A stretch of 25,726 nt of DNA, from positions 1 to 25,726 of the forward strand of contig MLAK01001134.1 in the NCBI GenBank assembly GCA_001839685.1, read 5' to 3'. Below are positions 1-9,501 of the stretch, piece by piece. The notes under the pieces were generated by a model. The model did not search any database and was not told the DNA's origin. It saw only the letters and a list, made by a program, of their open reading frames with translations. Made by a program: the position numbers and the translations under genes. How positions within the stretch are numbered: position 1 is the first letter of the stretch; each line of letters begins with the position of its first letter. The stretch comes from Tritrichomonas foetus (taxonomy: Eukaryota; Parabasalia; Tritrichomonadida; Tritrichomonadidae).

Positions 1-161
1 CTTTGGGGGACCACTTTGTAAACCTTTCATATAGGAGGAAAAATCATAGAATAGATTATGAAAGAACACTGAAAATAAATAATACATAAACAATTAAAGT
101 TTACTAAGGAAACAACAACAACAACACAATTTTATTCTTCGCACAAATAATGATTCAAAAT

Positions 162-1094
162 CTAATTCAACAGGTTCAAAATGGAGTATTCGTAATGTGG
201 TGTGAAAACGTGCTTCACATCGACCTCCTGTATAGTTTGAATGCTGGGCAGACTCTTCACTTCATGAATGGATGGTAAATTTTGTTCAGAATTATGAATA
301 AGAGAGTGACTTTTTTTGAGAGAGTTGTTATCGTCATTGATATTTTTGTGAGGTTTATTGGTCGGACGATTATGTTTCTTCTTCCGGCAATTGTTGCTTT
401 CTTCGTAGTCTGAGCTTTCGCTAGAAACAGCGGATTCATTTGATTCATTATACTCATTGTATTGGTTATACTCATTCGAGTCGTTGGAATCAATTGATGA
501 TGGGTCATTCATATTTCGATAAGTATTATAGTTATTTAGGCTAACGTCAATTCCGTTAGCAGTGTGGCTAGAATTTGAGCCATTTTGATAGAAATACCTA
601 TCTGTCAAATTATTATTATTTATAGGGCTGACGGCTCTTGAATTAGTGTAGTTGTTCAATATCAAGTTCTTATTGGCGTTTTCGAACGTTGAATTGCCGT
701 TTTGCTGGCAAATAAAATTATTGATTTTGGAACCTTTCGCTGGAGGATTTTCACGCTTTTGATGGTATGTATACCATCTGTTCTTGATGTTGTTGGTGCT
801 CCTACCTGGAAAGAACTTGGAGATGAGAGACCAATGTGATCCATACTCGATATATTTTTTCGTCAGTAGTTCATCTTCCTCAGGCGTCCATGGCCCATTC
901 TTTAGCGTTTCCATCAAATAGTTTTTATAACGATCTCGACATTGGCGACCTGAACGACCTGGCATTGATTCCGCTATTGAATCCCATCTATGTGGTCCGT
1001 TCACTTCAATCATTTGTAACAAGAGCTGGTCTTCAGCGGGTGTGAATTTTCGTCGTGACTTTTCTTGAATTGGAAATGCGTGCTTGATCATCAT
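162..1094 (-). CDS. R2R3 Myb-like transcription factor
   Basis: A 310-residue nuclear DNA-binding protein of the trichomonad short R2R3 Myb class. R2 lies at about residues 15-61 with hydrophobic core positions F17, W37 and Y56, and R3 at 67-112 with W69, W88 and W107. The recognition-helix patterns are GRSGRQCRDRYKNYL and GRSTNNIKNRW. Residues after about 120 are low complexity, rich in Asn, Ser, Glu and His, with a basic KKKHNRP patch near 240. The tail contains two LPSI motifs and ends in SILNLLN. The gene begins with two consecutive ATG codons; either could be used. Upstream is TCATCA directly before the ATG, a poor initiator match. In animals and plants the first R2 core position is usually Trp; Phe is common in protist Mybs. 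The domain call is certain; target genes are unknown. Confidence 0.93.
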   Translation of the reverse strand: MMIKHAFPIQEKSRRKFTPAEDQLLLQMIEVNGPHRWDSIAESMPGRSGRQCRDRYKNYLMETLKNGPWTPEEDELLTKKYIEYGSHWSLISKFFPGRSTNNIKNRWYTYHQKRENPPAKGSKINNFICQQNGNSTFENANKNLILNNYTNSRAVSPINNNNLTDRYFYQNGSNSSHTANGIDVSLNNYNTYRNMNDPSSIDSNDSNEYNQYNEYNESNESAVSSESSDYEESNNCRKKKHNRPTNKPHKNINDDNNSLKKSHSLIHNSEQNLPSIHEVKSLPSIQTIQEVDVKHVFTPHYEYSILNLLN

Positions 1095-3559
1095 TGATGA
1101 TTGTTGATTTTTGTCTTTCTTTTTTAAGATAAAAATTGAGAGTATGTTTGGCTTGATAAATTTGAATTTGAATATAATTGAATGAATTTGTCGTTTGTGT
1201 TAGCTATTTTCTGGGTTTTTTATCTGGTTTTGTATTTCGCAAATTTTGTGAAAAACTTTCTTCATAGAATTTTTGAATTAACTCAATTATAAAATTGAAT
1301 TGATTCAATTTTCCATAGTGATTTAATTTTGAATAAAACAAAAGAGTTGATTGTGTTTATTTCAAAATAAACATAACTAAAATGAAGACACATCTTTTTT
1401 GATTAACCGCAAAATATCATTTTATTCTATATTTAAGAATGAAATTATTCATTTATTAGATTTATTATCTTTATAATTCGAAAATTCATGAAGTAGAAGA
1501 TATATTAGTAATTTCAATCTTAATAACCACCCAAGAAAAAGAGTTGTTTTGAATAGAATTGAGAAGAAAGAATAAAGGAATTGAAATTTTAAATGAAGCA
1601 TTTTTGTTTTAACACTTCATATCATTGAAATATAAATTTTCAACACTATTCCACTTCAATTATTCTTCACTCCAATAAATCATAGAATTGCTTAAAGAAG
1701 CTACAACATATATAGAATCATAATTAAGAAAGAAAATGTTAGGTAAGTTTTTTCGAATTGGATTTGTGAATATTTATCGAAAATTTTCTCAGTTTTTTAT
1801 TCAGGGTCTTTTCAATTATTTTCATAAAAGTTTAGGTTTCACACCGACAATCAAAATATAGGAATTTTCTATTTCCTGGAAAAATAACTTCATTAATAAA
1901 AAAATGTTACACTTAATAGATTAAGGGTATTATCACACAAAAATTTTTTGTCAATATCTTTTTATAAAAGCAATGATTGCAAAAAAAACAAACATACATT
2001 TTGAATAAATTCCATCATCTTTTCAAATAATAGGATTAAACTTCTTGAAGTGTTGCACATGCTGCTTCTTTTAAGTGTTCCAGTCTCAAAAAGTTGGAAA
2101 TAATATTTTTTTTGTTATAGCTGATAAATTATTTTTTGTGTAAAACTTCTCATTATCTGTGATTTTCTGAGTATCTCAATTTTCATCAGAAACTCGGCCC
2201 TTGAATTATAAAATATCGTTGAAGGATCTCAATAATTCTGTGAAATTTCGACTTTTTGTATATTTTTATCTAGATTTAAATTTCAGACACAGAAATAAAA
2301 GGGAATCTATCAAAAAAAAATTGTTTTTGAATCCTCATTCAAATTTGAGACACCCGCAGATATTTTTCGATCAATAAAGTCATGAATTTTTCAATATTAT
2401 CTTACAGAAATCTTGTTTGTCTCGCATGAAATTCATAAACTAGTTCATTCATACGAATATTTTCATAACCAGGTATTAATCATGGAATGATCAGAATATT
2501 TTTTTGGTTTGCTACCATCATTGAATTATCTTTTCAGATTCATTGAAATAATAATTATTATTTCAAAGAAAAATAGAGGAAAACGATTAACAACTCACTT
2601 TTCAATCTTCTTTCAAAAGTTTATTTTATTTGATAATCTGGGCTTTATTGATAACATTTAGAACAGAATTTAGCTTTCAAAAAAGAATTAAAAATTATTT
2701 GAAGATACAGTTTAAAGTTAATGCATTAACAAGAGGGAATTTTTTTTAGTTCAGAAATAATGAAATTTACTTTCTAATCACAATTTTCTAATTCGTTTCT
2801 TGATGGCAAAAAAATTGATGTAATAGTATTTTTAATCTATTTCAATGATATAATTTCTTAAATAATAATAATTAAATTTCATCAACTATTTTCAACAACG
2901 TCTCCATGATTTCGATATTTAGAAAAGCCATCCCATTTTTCTGAGATATGTTTCAAATAAAAAATAATCAAACTAGAAAGAATACTGTGATTTCTTGTGG
3001 ACTTCCTCTTCAGTTGACACAAGAATTTTTACCAAATTATCTCAGGATCAGAAGAAAAGAATAGTTTTCATCAATAATAAAAAAACAGAATAAATACATT
3101 CGATTTGTGTGGAGTATTTTGCCATTTTTTATTTGTTTTGGCAAAAGAAAGTAATTTTTCTTTTTTTCATTGAGGAGATTTCTGTCAAATTTATTCTTTC
3201 GTCATTGAATGAAAAATAAATAATTTTTTATTTAGCGATTCTATACCATTACTTTCATTTTTGGTAAGAAAATTGTGTTGATGATATTATTAAAATCATT
3301 ACATGAATGAATGTATTAGAGGTGAATTAGTAAACAAAAAAAAAATTCATTTGTGATAATTTACTTACAAAAAAAAGTGTTACCTTTTCACAACAATATA
3401 TAATTCTCAGCTATTAATCATTTTACGATTGATATAACATTGTTTATTTACAATGCTTTTATGATATTCAGAGATGGAAATTATTTCCAGAATTATGTTA
3501 AAGTTGTATAAATTCAATGTAAAAATGTTAAAATATGAAAAACGTGTTTATAAATAATA
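1095..3559. other. 2.5-kb gene-free AT-rich spacer
   Basis: No open frame above about 60 codons with plausible codon use is present on either strand. The sequence is strongly AT-rich, with many A and T homopolymer runs and short CAATT/AATTG inverted motifs. It is the upstream region of the Myb gene at 162-1094 and the downstream region of the prominin-like gene. Slightly GC-richer patches occur near 2040-2100 and 2190-2220, but I see no tRNA box A/B, snRNA or transposon signature in them. Long gene-free spacers are normal in trichomonad genomes. Confidence 0.6.
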
Positions 3560-6070
3560 TTAAAAAATCATTGCTTTTGAAGCATTGCGATCCGAATCAA
3601 AGGATGAAGATGAATATGATGACGAATCCTGTTTCTTATTTTGTCCTGATTCATGCTTCGAGCTGAATGTGGAAGAAGAAGAAGAGTTCTTCTTTTTATT
3701 GCTCATTCTTGTTCTCGCTCGAACTGGTTTGGGCTGTGAATAAGAATCAGACGAATCACTTGAATATGAAGAACCAGAACGTTTTTTCTTTGAGTTGGAG
3801 AGTTGATCTTTTCTTCTGATCCACATTACAATGACAAGGCTAAAGAAACCAATAAATACAAGATGAGCAGAAAGTGATAAATTTGCACCAATATATGGAA
3901 TGTCGTATGCGATGGGATTTTTAAGTGCAGGATAGTACTTTACCAGTTGTTTCGCTGAAATTTCATTGATAAGATTGTATATTAAAGGGATAGCATGAAG
4001 TAATGTTATTCCAACATTATTAATGGCTGTTCGAATCGATGTTTGAACATATCCGGCTGCTGTCATATAATTTTTAGGAATATTGATATGAATATCTGTT
4101 GCCATTGTGGAATATTGTAGACTCACTGAATCTAATTTTTCTTTTAATTTATTTAGTTTTTCTTTGGCGGCTGATATATCTTCAGGATTTCCAGAAACTA
4201 TTGAATCAATCCTTGCTAACATTGAATTAATTTGGTCACTAAATGAATTTTCTCCACCCTGCTGGTATTCATCAATACTATCTTTGATATCATTATTGGT
4301 TTCCAGAGAATGAACAGCATTATTAAGTTTTTCCATTACTAAAACTGGTAACACAAAATCTTGAGAGATATTATATATATAGTCATAAAGTTGATTCGAC
4401 AAACCAGATAAGTTGAAAGCATTGCTAATTCCAAACAAATCGACAATATCATATGTGCCATCAACAACATTGAGGTTGTTAAAAATCTCTAACATATTTG
4501 GTTGAACATTCCATGTGATATCAATTGAAGAATTAATCAAATATTTGGTATATGGTCCAATGTATAATGTGGGAAATATTAATTTATTATCTGGGAAATA
4601 TACAGTAACAATCTCGGAAACTCCATTATCTAATAAATTTTCAAATACAGATCCTGCATATAAGCATATTAAACCAATAAATGTCAACACAAAACCCAAA
4701 AACACCATAATTATACTCCAAATTAATGGAAAAATTGACGGTGTTGAAGAACAACAGCGTGATAAACTACAGAATGTACAGAAACAAAAATAGTAAATAA
4801 AAATTGACAAGATTAAAATAACACCTAAAGCTATGTACAGTCCCTGAATTAGGTTAAAATTATCGCGATATACCTGTAAATAATAGCGAAATCCATCGGT
4901 GTATGTTTTGTCAAGATTGGATGAGTGCTTTTTGGCATAATCCAATATTGATTTTGCTTGATTATCATGAAGTTTAAGAAATGTATCTAACACATCATTC
5001 AATTTAGTGTCAATTTCATCAACCATAGTAGTATAGCTTTTGATTTCCGTTTCTAATTGTTTTACATCAGATAATGAATCATCTAATCCTTGTTGCAAAT
5101 CATTAAAGTTAAAATTTAAAGACAATGTTCCACTTTCTCCAGTTGCTGCTTGATATGCAGTATTCACCTCTGGAATATCATCATTTTTTATGACCTCAAT
5201 AATGTTCATGATGCTGTATGCAGTTGCATTTATCATTGTTGCATTCTCCATAATTTCATCAGCTTTTTCTGTCATAGTATCACCTATTAATGAAACATTG
5301 GCTTGTATGCATCTAATTGATGGTAGGAATGTTGAATATATAGAATTTGGATTTGAAGTATTCATACTAAAGATATTTTCTAGATCACCAGAAAGTTGTT
5401 TGAAGATATCACTGAGAATTTCCGTATCGAGCTTTTCAATAACAGTTTTAACATTTTTTAATGACGATATACTCATAATAAAAAATACAGCAGATATTAG
5501 GATTAATGATGATGTAATTGAAAAGCACATTTTCCCTTTACAGCTTGGATCATCGTGATTTTTGGCTTTACAACAGCAACAACATCCAATAAAATTAACT
5601 ATAAATAACACAAACACAATGCAAAAGAATATGAGTACAGTTAAACAAGAATTAACATATCCCCATATTGAACCTATTGCATTGTTAGCTGTTTCTACTG
5701 TAACATATTTTGTGATTCCAAAGTCTCCAAAATATTTTTTAAAGTTTTCAAAGTTATTATTTGTTTCGGCATTGTCATTAGATAATATGTGAAAAGATTG
5801 AGCTTCAGGATTTGTTAATTTCCCAAGGTTATCGTAAATGATCTGCGTTAAATTTGAATATGTAACCAAATTTGGGACAACATCTTTAACAATTTCGTCT
5901 ATATCTATATCTTTTCCATTTGATTGAATTCCCAAAAATTTGATTTTATATTTTTTGAGTTTACCAAGTGCATTAAACCATCCAAATACTCCTCCTTTGG
6001 TTTCCTTCTTGTCCAGATAAGATGCAGATGTGCTGTGAAGTGCAAATAAAAATAAAAGAGAAAGCGCCAT
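3560..6070 (-). CDS. Prominin-like five-span membrane protein
   Basis: An 836-residue protein with prominin (CD133) architecture. The N-terminus is a signal peptide (MALSLLFLFALHSTSAS), followed by an extracellular segment of about 120 residues. Membrane spans lie at roughly 138-160, 180-203, 410-436, 446-474 and 733-753. Five consecutive Cys (GCCCCCK) follow span 1, matching the Cys-rich first cytoplasmic loop of prominins. The two large luminal/extracellular loops are about 206 and 258 residues, with helical content and several N-glycosylation sequons (for example NATMINAT). The cytoplasmic tail of about 83 residues is Ser-rich and basic. Metazoan prominins have about 860 residues, five spans and the same loop plan; they bind cholesterol and mark membrane protrusions and cilia. 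The open frame extends 12 codons upstream to a TTG, but this ATG gives a clean signal peptide and sits 11 nt after an initiator-like TCACATAG. The assignment rests on topology and the Cys cluster, not on a computed alignment. Confidence 0.75.
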   Translation of the reverse strand: MALSLLFLFALHSTSASYLDKKETKGGVFGWFNALGKLKKYKIKFLGIQSNGKDIDIDEIVKDVVPNLVTYSNLTQIIYDNLGKLTNPEAQSFHILSNDNAETNNNFENFKKYFGDFGITKYVTVETANNAIGSIWGYVNSCLTVLIFFCIVFVLFIVNFIGCCCCCKAKNHDDPSCKGKMCFSITSSLILISAVFFIMSISSLKNVKTVIEKLDTEILSDIFKQLSGDLENIFSMNTSNPNSIYSTFLPSIRCIQANVSLIGDTMTEKADEIMENATMINATAYSIMNIIEVIKNDDIPEVNTAYQAATGESGTLSLNFNFNDLQQGLDDSLSDVKQLETEIKSYTTMVDEIDTKLNDVLDTFLKLHDNQAKSILDYAKKHSSNLDKTYTDGFRYYLQVYRDNFNLIQGLYIALGVILILSIFIYYFCFCTFCSLSRCCSSTPSIFPLIWSIIMVFLGFVLTFIGLICLYAGSVFENLLDNGVSEIVTVYFPDNKLIFPTLYIGPYTKYLINSSIDITWNVQPNMLEIFNNLNVVDGTYDIVDLFGISNAFNLSGLSNQLYDYIYNISQDFVLPVLVMEKLNNAVHSLETNNDIKDSIDEYQQGGENSFSDQINSMLARIDSIVSGNPEDISAAKEKLNKLKEKLDSVSLQYSTMATDIHINIPKNYMTAAGYVQTSIRTAINNVGITLLHAIPLIYNLINEISAKQLVKYYPALKNPIAYDIPYIGANLSLSAHLVFIGFFSLVIVMWIRRKDQLSNSKKKRSGSSYSSDSSDSYSQPKPVRARTRMSNKKKNSSSSSTFSSKHESGQNKKQDSSSYSSSSFDSDRNASKAMIF

Positions 6071-6075
6071 GAAAA

Positions 6076-6083
6076 CTATGTGA
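6076..6083 (-). promoter_or_regulatory. Initiator-like TCACATAG of the prominin-like gene
   Basis: On the minus strand TCACATAG fits the Trichomonas initiator TCAYW. Its A lies at 6081, 11 nt before the ATG ending at 6070. This supports that ATG over the upstream TTG frame extension. The assignment is by match and position only. Confidence 0.5.
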
Positions 6084-6861
6084 TATGATGAATTCCGGAA
6101 TATCAAAGGGTTCTAAAAACGAAAATTATATAGAAAAATTTCGAAAGACCTTTGAAAAATTTATAATCGTCGTAAAGATGACAGAATAATTTTTATCCTT
6201 TTTATCTTCCCCACAAATTTTATTTGTCAACCAAGAATGATAAATCATCTGTAAAGGAAATTAGAGGTTTTATCATCTTAAAGGAAAAATCGAATCATCC
6301 AGACAACAGTCCATTTCCTCATTCATCAGAATTTGTTAAAAAAATTCTGAGAAAAAAAATCAATGCTTTGGTGATTTGAGATATCAATACAACATTTGTT
6401 TATTCCGGTGATAATTATTTGATGAAAGGTAAACCTAACAGATTTACTATAATGTTAACGAAATTAATCTGTTTATCTGAGAAAATGATATTGAATTTTT
6501 CTACTGTCAACTTTCATTCCTAACAATAGAATGCGACTAGTTTATTGTGAACATATATGGTCAAATAATAGGTCAAATATACAAAAAGTGTTCACAATCA
6601 AACTGGTCGCGCACTCTCTCATTTATTTTACTCATAAAATGAACAAACAACAACTTGAGCAAAATATGTTGAACAATTTTTTTACGTAATATGAAAACAG
6701 TATTACATTCAATTTTGTTGGATCAATTTCCATATTTGGATTTTCATTCTTTCACTTTTTTTCAACTCAATGATTTCATTTGAATTCATATAAAGTAAAA
6801 TCATTCTCACAATATTCTGCATTTTAAAGAGATAAAAGTATGAGTTTGATTTCGATATTTT
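6084..6861. other. Spacer between prominin-like and RPA3-like genes
   Basis: About 780 nt of AT-rich DNA between two minus-strand genes. It holds the 3' flank of the RPA3-like gene and the upstream region of the prominin-like gene. The only distinct structure I see is the hairpin at 6533-6610. There is no credible open frame. Confidence 0.55.
6533..6610. repeat. Imperfect 21-bp inverted repeat (hairpin)
   Basis: The arms 6533-6553 and 6589-6610 pair over 21 bp, with one T-G wobble and one bulged base. They enclose a 35-nt loop at 6554-6588 that carries two GGTCAAAT copies (6559-6566 and 6571-6578). The GC-containing stem (GCGAC...GTCGC) stands out from the surrounding AT-rich DNA. It lies in the spacer between the RPA3-like gene and the prominin-like gene, about 250 nt past the RPA3 stop. 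It could be a structured RNA, a tiny foldback element or a protein-binding site; I cannot choose between these. Confidence 0.7.
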
Positions 6862-7203
6862 TTATTGAGCAATTTCAAAATATATCTCTCTATGTTTGTG
6901 CATAAGATCAATCATAACATTCCAAGCATCTTTGTTTATTTCGCCTTTGAATGGCACCGTTTTTTCTTCGAGAATCGAAAGATCGTCTTGAACGCGGCCT
7001 AAGACTTCAACATAATGGGACTGAAACCGTTCTAGTGGAAGAGTTGGATTTAAATGCACGAAAATTGGTTTATCATCTGTCGAAGTGAGGGTTGCGGGTG
7101 ATGATGTTGCATCTGTAATTGCGCCAACAAATAAAACAGTACCACCTCGATGAGAACCCAAATTTGATGCGTTAACCCGAGTTGCACATAAAGAATGATC
7201 CAT
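6862..7203 (-). CDS. RPA3: Replication protein A 14-kDa subunit (RPA3-like)
   Basis: A 113-residue single OB-fold protein, close to the 121 residues of human RPA14. The RPA3 hallmarks are visible: an N-terminal RVNASNL segment at residues 9-15, a strand GTVLFVGAI, the central YVEVLGRVQ strand near 64-72, and a C-terminal amphipathic helix after about residue 90 (AWNVMIDLMHKH) that in RPA3 packs into the trimerisation bundle with RPA1 and RPA2. In the family this subunit supports assembly of the RPA heterotrimer, which coats single-stranded DNA in replication and repair in the nucleus. The ATG is preceded by an initiator-like TCATTTG with its A 10 nt upstream. The stop codon is TAA within TAAAAA, so stop and polyadenylation signal overlap. 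A divergent intergenic region separates it from the Myb gene at 8662. Confidence 0.85.
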   Translation of the reverse strand: MDHSLCATRVNASNLGSHRGGTVLFVGAITDATSSPATLTSTDDKPIFVHLNPTLPLERFQSHYVEVLGRVQDDLSILEEKTVPFKGEINKDAWNVMIDLMHKHREIYFEIAQ

Positions 7204-7208
7204 TTAAT

Positions 7209-7215
7209 CAAATGA
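7209..7215 (-). promoter_or_regulatory. Initiator-like TCATTTG of the RPA3-like gene
   Basis: On the minus strand TCATTTG matches TCAYW; the A is at 7213, giving a 10-nt leader to the ATG at 7203. This is the spacing expected for the Trichomonas Inr. Confidence 0.6.
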
Positions 7216-7661
7216 ACCAAAGAGTGAACTTCACTTAAGATAAGCTTTTTCGGTACTTACCTGGTCAATTATTTGCATCAAAACATGCCATTTTATCTTA
7301 GCTTTTCCTGTACATATATGGTCTAATGAGCCTTAGCTAGTTATGTGTAATGTGGTTAATTAAAAACAGTCTTTGATTCATCAGAGGAAATAATGAAATT
7401 AGTTGATACACGAAATTTCAACATAAATTGCCGATTAAATTTTTTGAATAGTTTATTTTTTCTGACGTCATGTTGATTCTAAAATGGTTGCTGTTTTGGA
7501 ATGCAATGAATATTTGCTGATATGAAAATATGCCTATAACTTGGATCAGAGAATCGGCTTTTTAACATTTAATTTTCCCATTCAAGATAAAAAAGTGGTT
7601 CATTATATTTTCCGCAAAATTTTTCTGTATCGGAATTTTCTTTCAAATTTTTTTAGAATTT

Positions 7662-7721
7662 ATCGAAATTGAATTCAACGATTTAATAAAAAACCGGAAA
7701 AGATTGAAATTCAATTTCGAT
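7662..7721. repeat. 14-bp perfect inverted repeat
   Basis: ATCGAAATTGAATT at 7662-7675 is repeated in inverse orientation at 7708-7721 with 32 nt between. It lies just outside the MITE at 7754, in the divergent spacer between the RPA3-like gene and the second Myb gene. Arms are AT-rich, so chance or a minor foldback is possible. Confidence 0.6.
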
Positions 7722-7753
7722 GTTATTCATCTCAAAAATTGAAATACTATCAT

Positions 7754-8187
7754 TATATATATATGAGTCCGGGTACGGCACCGAGTTCGGGGGAACGGTG
7801 ATTTGATCAAAAATACAACACCTAAAGAAAATCAGGAATTATTCAAATTTAAGCCAAAACACAAGGACGGAATAAGTGGGTTTAAGCATAATCAACTAAT
7901 GAAAAACACAAGGACGGAAATTAATTTTAAAATGTACTGATGTGTTACGTGAGAAAATGAATGATTCTAGTTTATGGGTTAGGGAACGGTGAAAAGGTAT
8001 GAAATCATGAAGGACGGAATATATGATATAATAAATGGTATCAAAAATAAATCTAAATTAAATCATAAATATATTTTTTATTATGTGANTAAATTTGAAT
8101 AATTCCTGATTTTCTTTAGGTGTTGTATTTTTGATCAAATCACCGTTCCCCCGAACTCGGTGCCGTACCCGGACTCATATATATATA
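7754..8187. mobile_element. MITE-like non-autonomous DNA transposon
   Basis: A 434-bp element with perfect 98-bp terminal inverted repeats (7754-7851 and 8090-8187) around a 238-bp core without a coding frame. The outer 10-11 bp of each arm are an AT dinucleotide run; the remaining 87 bp begin GAGTCCGGGTACGGCACCGA and are far richer in GC than the surroundings. TATCATT occurs at 7748-7754 and again at 8186-8192 and may be a target duplication, although it overlaps the ends of the arms. A TA duplication is also possible because the ends are AT repeats. Long arms would fit a Mutator-like family and a TA target would fit Tc1/mariner; I cannot decide. Identical arms suggest recent insertion or homogenisation. 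It sits between the RPA3-like and Myb promoters. Confidence 0.9.
7856..8019 (+). repeat. AAGGACGGAA direct repeats in the MITE core
   Basis: AAGGACGGAA occurs at 7863-7872, 7910-7919 and 8010-8019. The first two copies are part of a 17-bp perfect repeat (AAAACACAAGGACGGAA at 7856-7872 and 7903-7919), 47 nt apart. GGGAACGGTGA from the arm also recurs inside the core near 7982-7992. Subterminal repeats of this sort are typical transposase-binding sites, though here that is inference. Confidence 0.75.
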
Positions 8188-8661
8188 TCATTTATGAATG
8201 TCTGTGTTACACATTAATCACTTTGCATATAATCATTTAATTCATATTAATTTTAGCCCAATTTTAATCAACGAATTTCAGAGATGTAAACTTTTTCATT
8301 TGAGAAAAAAATAAAATAATTCAATGTGTATTTAAAATCATAGTCAATACACAAAAACAATAATATGAGATTTCTAATCCCTTAAACCATTCTTTGAAGG
8401 TTAAATTATATTTTTTAATCCAGTATTTAAGGGTGATTCTGTATGATAAGTCTGAAAAAGGATTAAGCTTTTCAGTAAGAGATTTGAGTGTTTATTTTTA
8501 CAATATTTGAGAATTATTTTTCTCTTTCACAAATAGCTAAAAAATTTCTTTAGAATTTAATTGTAAAGATATTCAATTTTTTTTCTTTTAAATTGCAGAT
8601 AGGATTTATTATTTCTCAGAATTTACCGTATTTCAATTAAAAAGTTGGTTAAAGAGCCTGC

Positions 8662-9501
8662 ATGAGCAGGGTAGAGAAGTATAATACCAAGAAGCGTAGC
8701 CGAAGAGTCTTTTCTCTCGAGGAGGACCAGCGCCTCCTCAAAATCATTCATCGAATCGGAACCAAAGATTGGGGAAAAGTGGCAGCGCGAATGAAAAATC
8801 GAACCCCCCGCCAATGCAAGGAAAGATGGTCCACTTACCTATCGCCATACATCAACAAATCGCCTTGGACGCCGGAAGAAGAGGAGCTTCTCATTCAGAA
8901 ATATCAAGAAATTGGCCCAAAATGGTCAAAAATCGCAACTTTCTTTATTGGCCGGCCAGATAACTGCATAAAAAATCACTGGAATGCGACTATGAGGAGG
9001 AAAGAGCGCCACATGAAGAAACTTGAAAGAGAGAAAGATAATAATCGAATATCGCCAGACGAGTCGAGCGCCGACCCACAACCAATCAACAGCAGCTTAG
9101 TTAAGAATAATGCAAGTATTCACACACAAAGAAATGGAAAACAAAGTGAATGGAAATATCAGGATGCATATGATATTTTGAGTATCACAAATTTAATGAA
9201 TTCACACCCAGAAAAACATAGTGGTCACAATATTAAGACGAGTTTGAGCGAGTCAGCTTCCTTGCAAAATAATAATGATCGCCCATCTCAAATCCATCCA
9301 AATGCAGCAGCATCTAATCCTGAGTCATTAAATAATGTTTATAATGGATACAGTGGTGGTAAACAAATTATACATAGTCCCAATCCCAATCGTTGGGAGC
9401 AGCAGAAACCTGGTTTTATGGGTGATCCTTCAATCAAGGCGTCAAATGCGAAAAATAACGAAATAGATATTCTGGACATAAAGTCTCTATTGAATTGTTA
9501 G
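8662..9501 (+). CDS. R2R3 Myb-like transcription factor
   Basis: A 279-residue protein of the same class as the first Myb in the window. R2 spans about 15-61 (F17, W37, W56) and R3 about 67-112 (W69, W88, W107); the core aromatics fall at the same residue numbers as in the other copy, including an N-terminal arm of 16 residues. Helix 3 patterns are NRTPRQCKERWSTYL and GRPDNCIKNHW. A basic stretch RRKERHMKKLEREK follows R3. The rest is Asn/Ser/Pro-rich and probably disordered, with two similar short motifs: YDILSITNLMN at 170-180 and IDILDIKSLLN at 268-278, one residue from the C-terminus. Codons in the Myb domain are more GC-rich than in the tail. The stop is TAG. It converges on the TKL kinase gene. 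Confidence 0.94.
   Translation: MSRVEKYNTKKRSRRVFSLEEDQRLLKIIHRIGTKDWGKVAARMKNRTPRQCKERWSTYLSPYINKSPWTPEEEELLIQKYQEIGPKWSKIATFFIGRPDNCIKNHWNATMRRKERHMKKLEREKDNNRISPDESSADPQPINSSLVKNNASIHTQRNGKQSEWKYQDAYDILSITNLMNSHPEKHSGHNIKTSLSESASLQNNNDRPSQIHPNAAASNPESLNNVYNGYSGGKQIIHSPNPNRWEQQKPGFMGDPSIKASNAKNNEIDILDIKSLLNC

Larger units (their letters stand above)
7204..8661. other. Divergent spacer holding the MITE
   Basis: Between the ATGs of the RPA3-like gene (minus) and the second Myb gene (plus). Apart from the transposon-like element and the adjacent 14-bp inverted repeat, the remainder (7216-7661 and 8193-8661) is AT-rich with no credible frame. No clear TCAYW initiator lies within 20 nt of the Myb ATG. 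Confidence 0.55.

Noticed and set aside
6071..6106. TTG start of the prominin-like gene
   Set aside because: A TTG start is not expected in this type of organism; the ATG at 6070 gives a clean signal peptide and follows an initiator match.
6533..6610. tRNA (acceptor-like GCGACTA / TGGTCGC ends)
   Set aside because: The stem continues without break for 21 bp and there is no D-arm, anticodon arm or T-arm.
7263..7274. GGTCAATTATTT shared with 25669-25680 upstream of the STE20-like kinase as a promoter element
   Set aside because: Both copies lie upstream of minus-strand genes, but 12-base AT-rich matches are expected several times by chance in a window this size.
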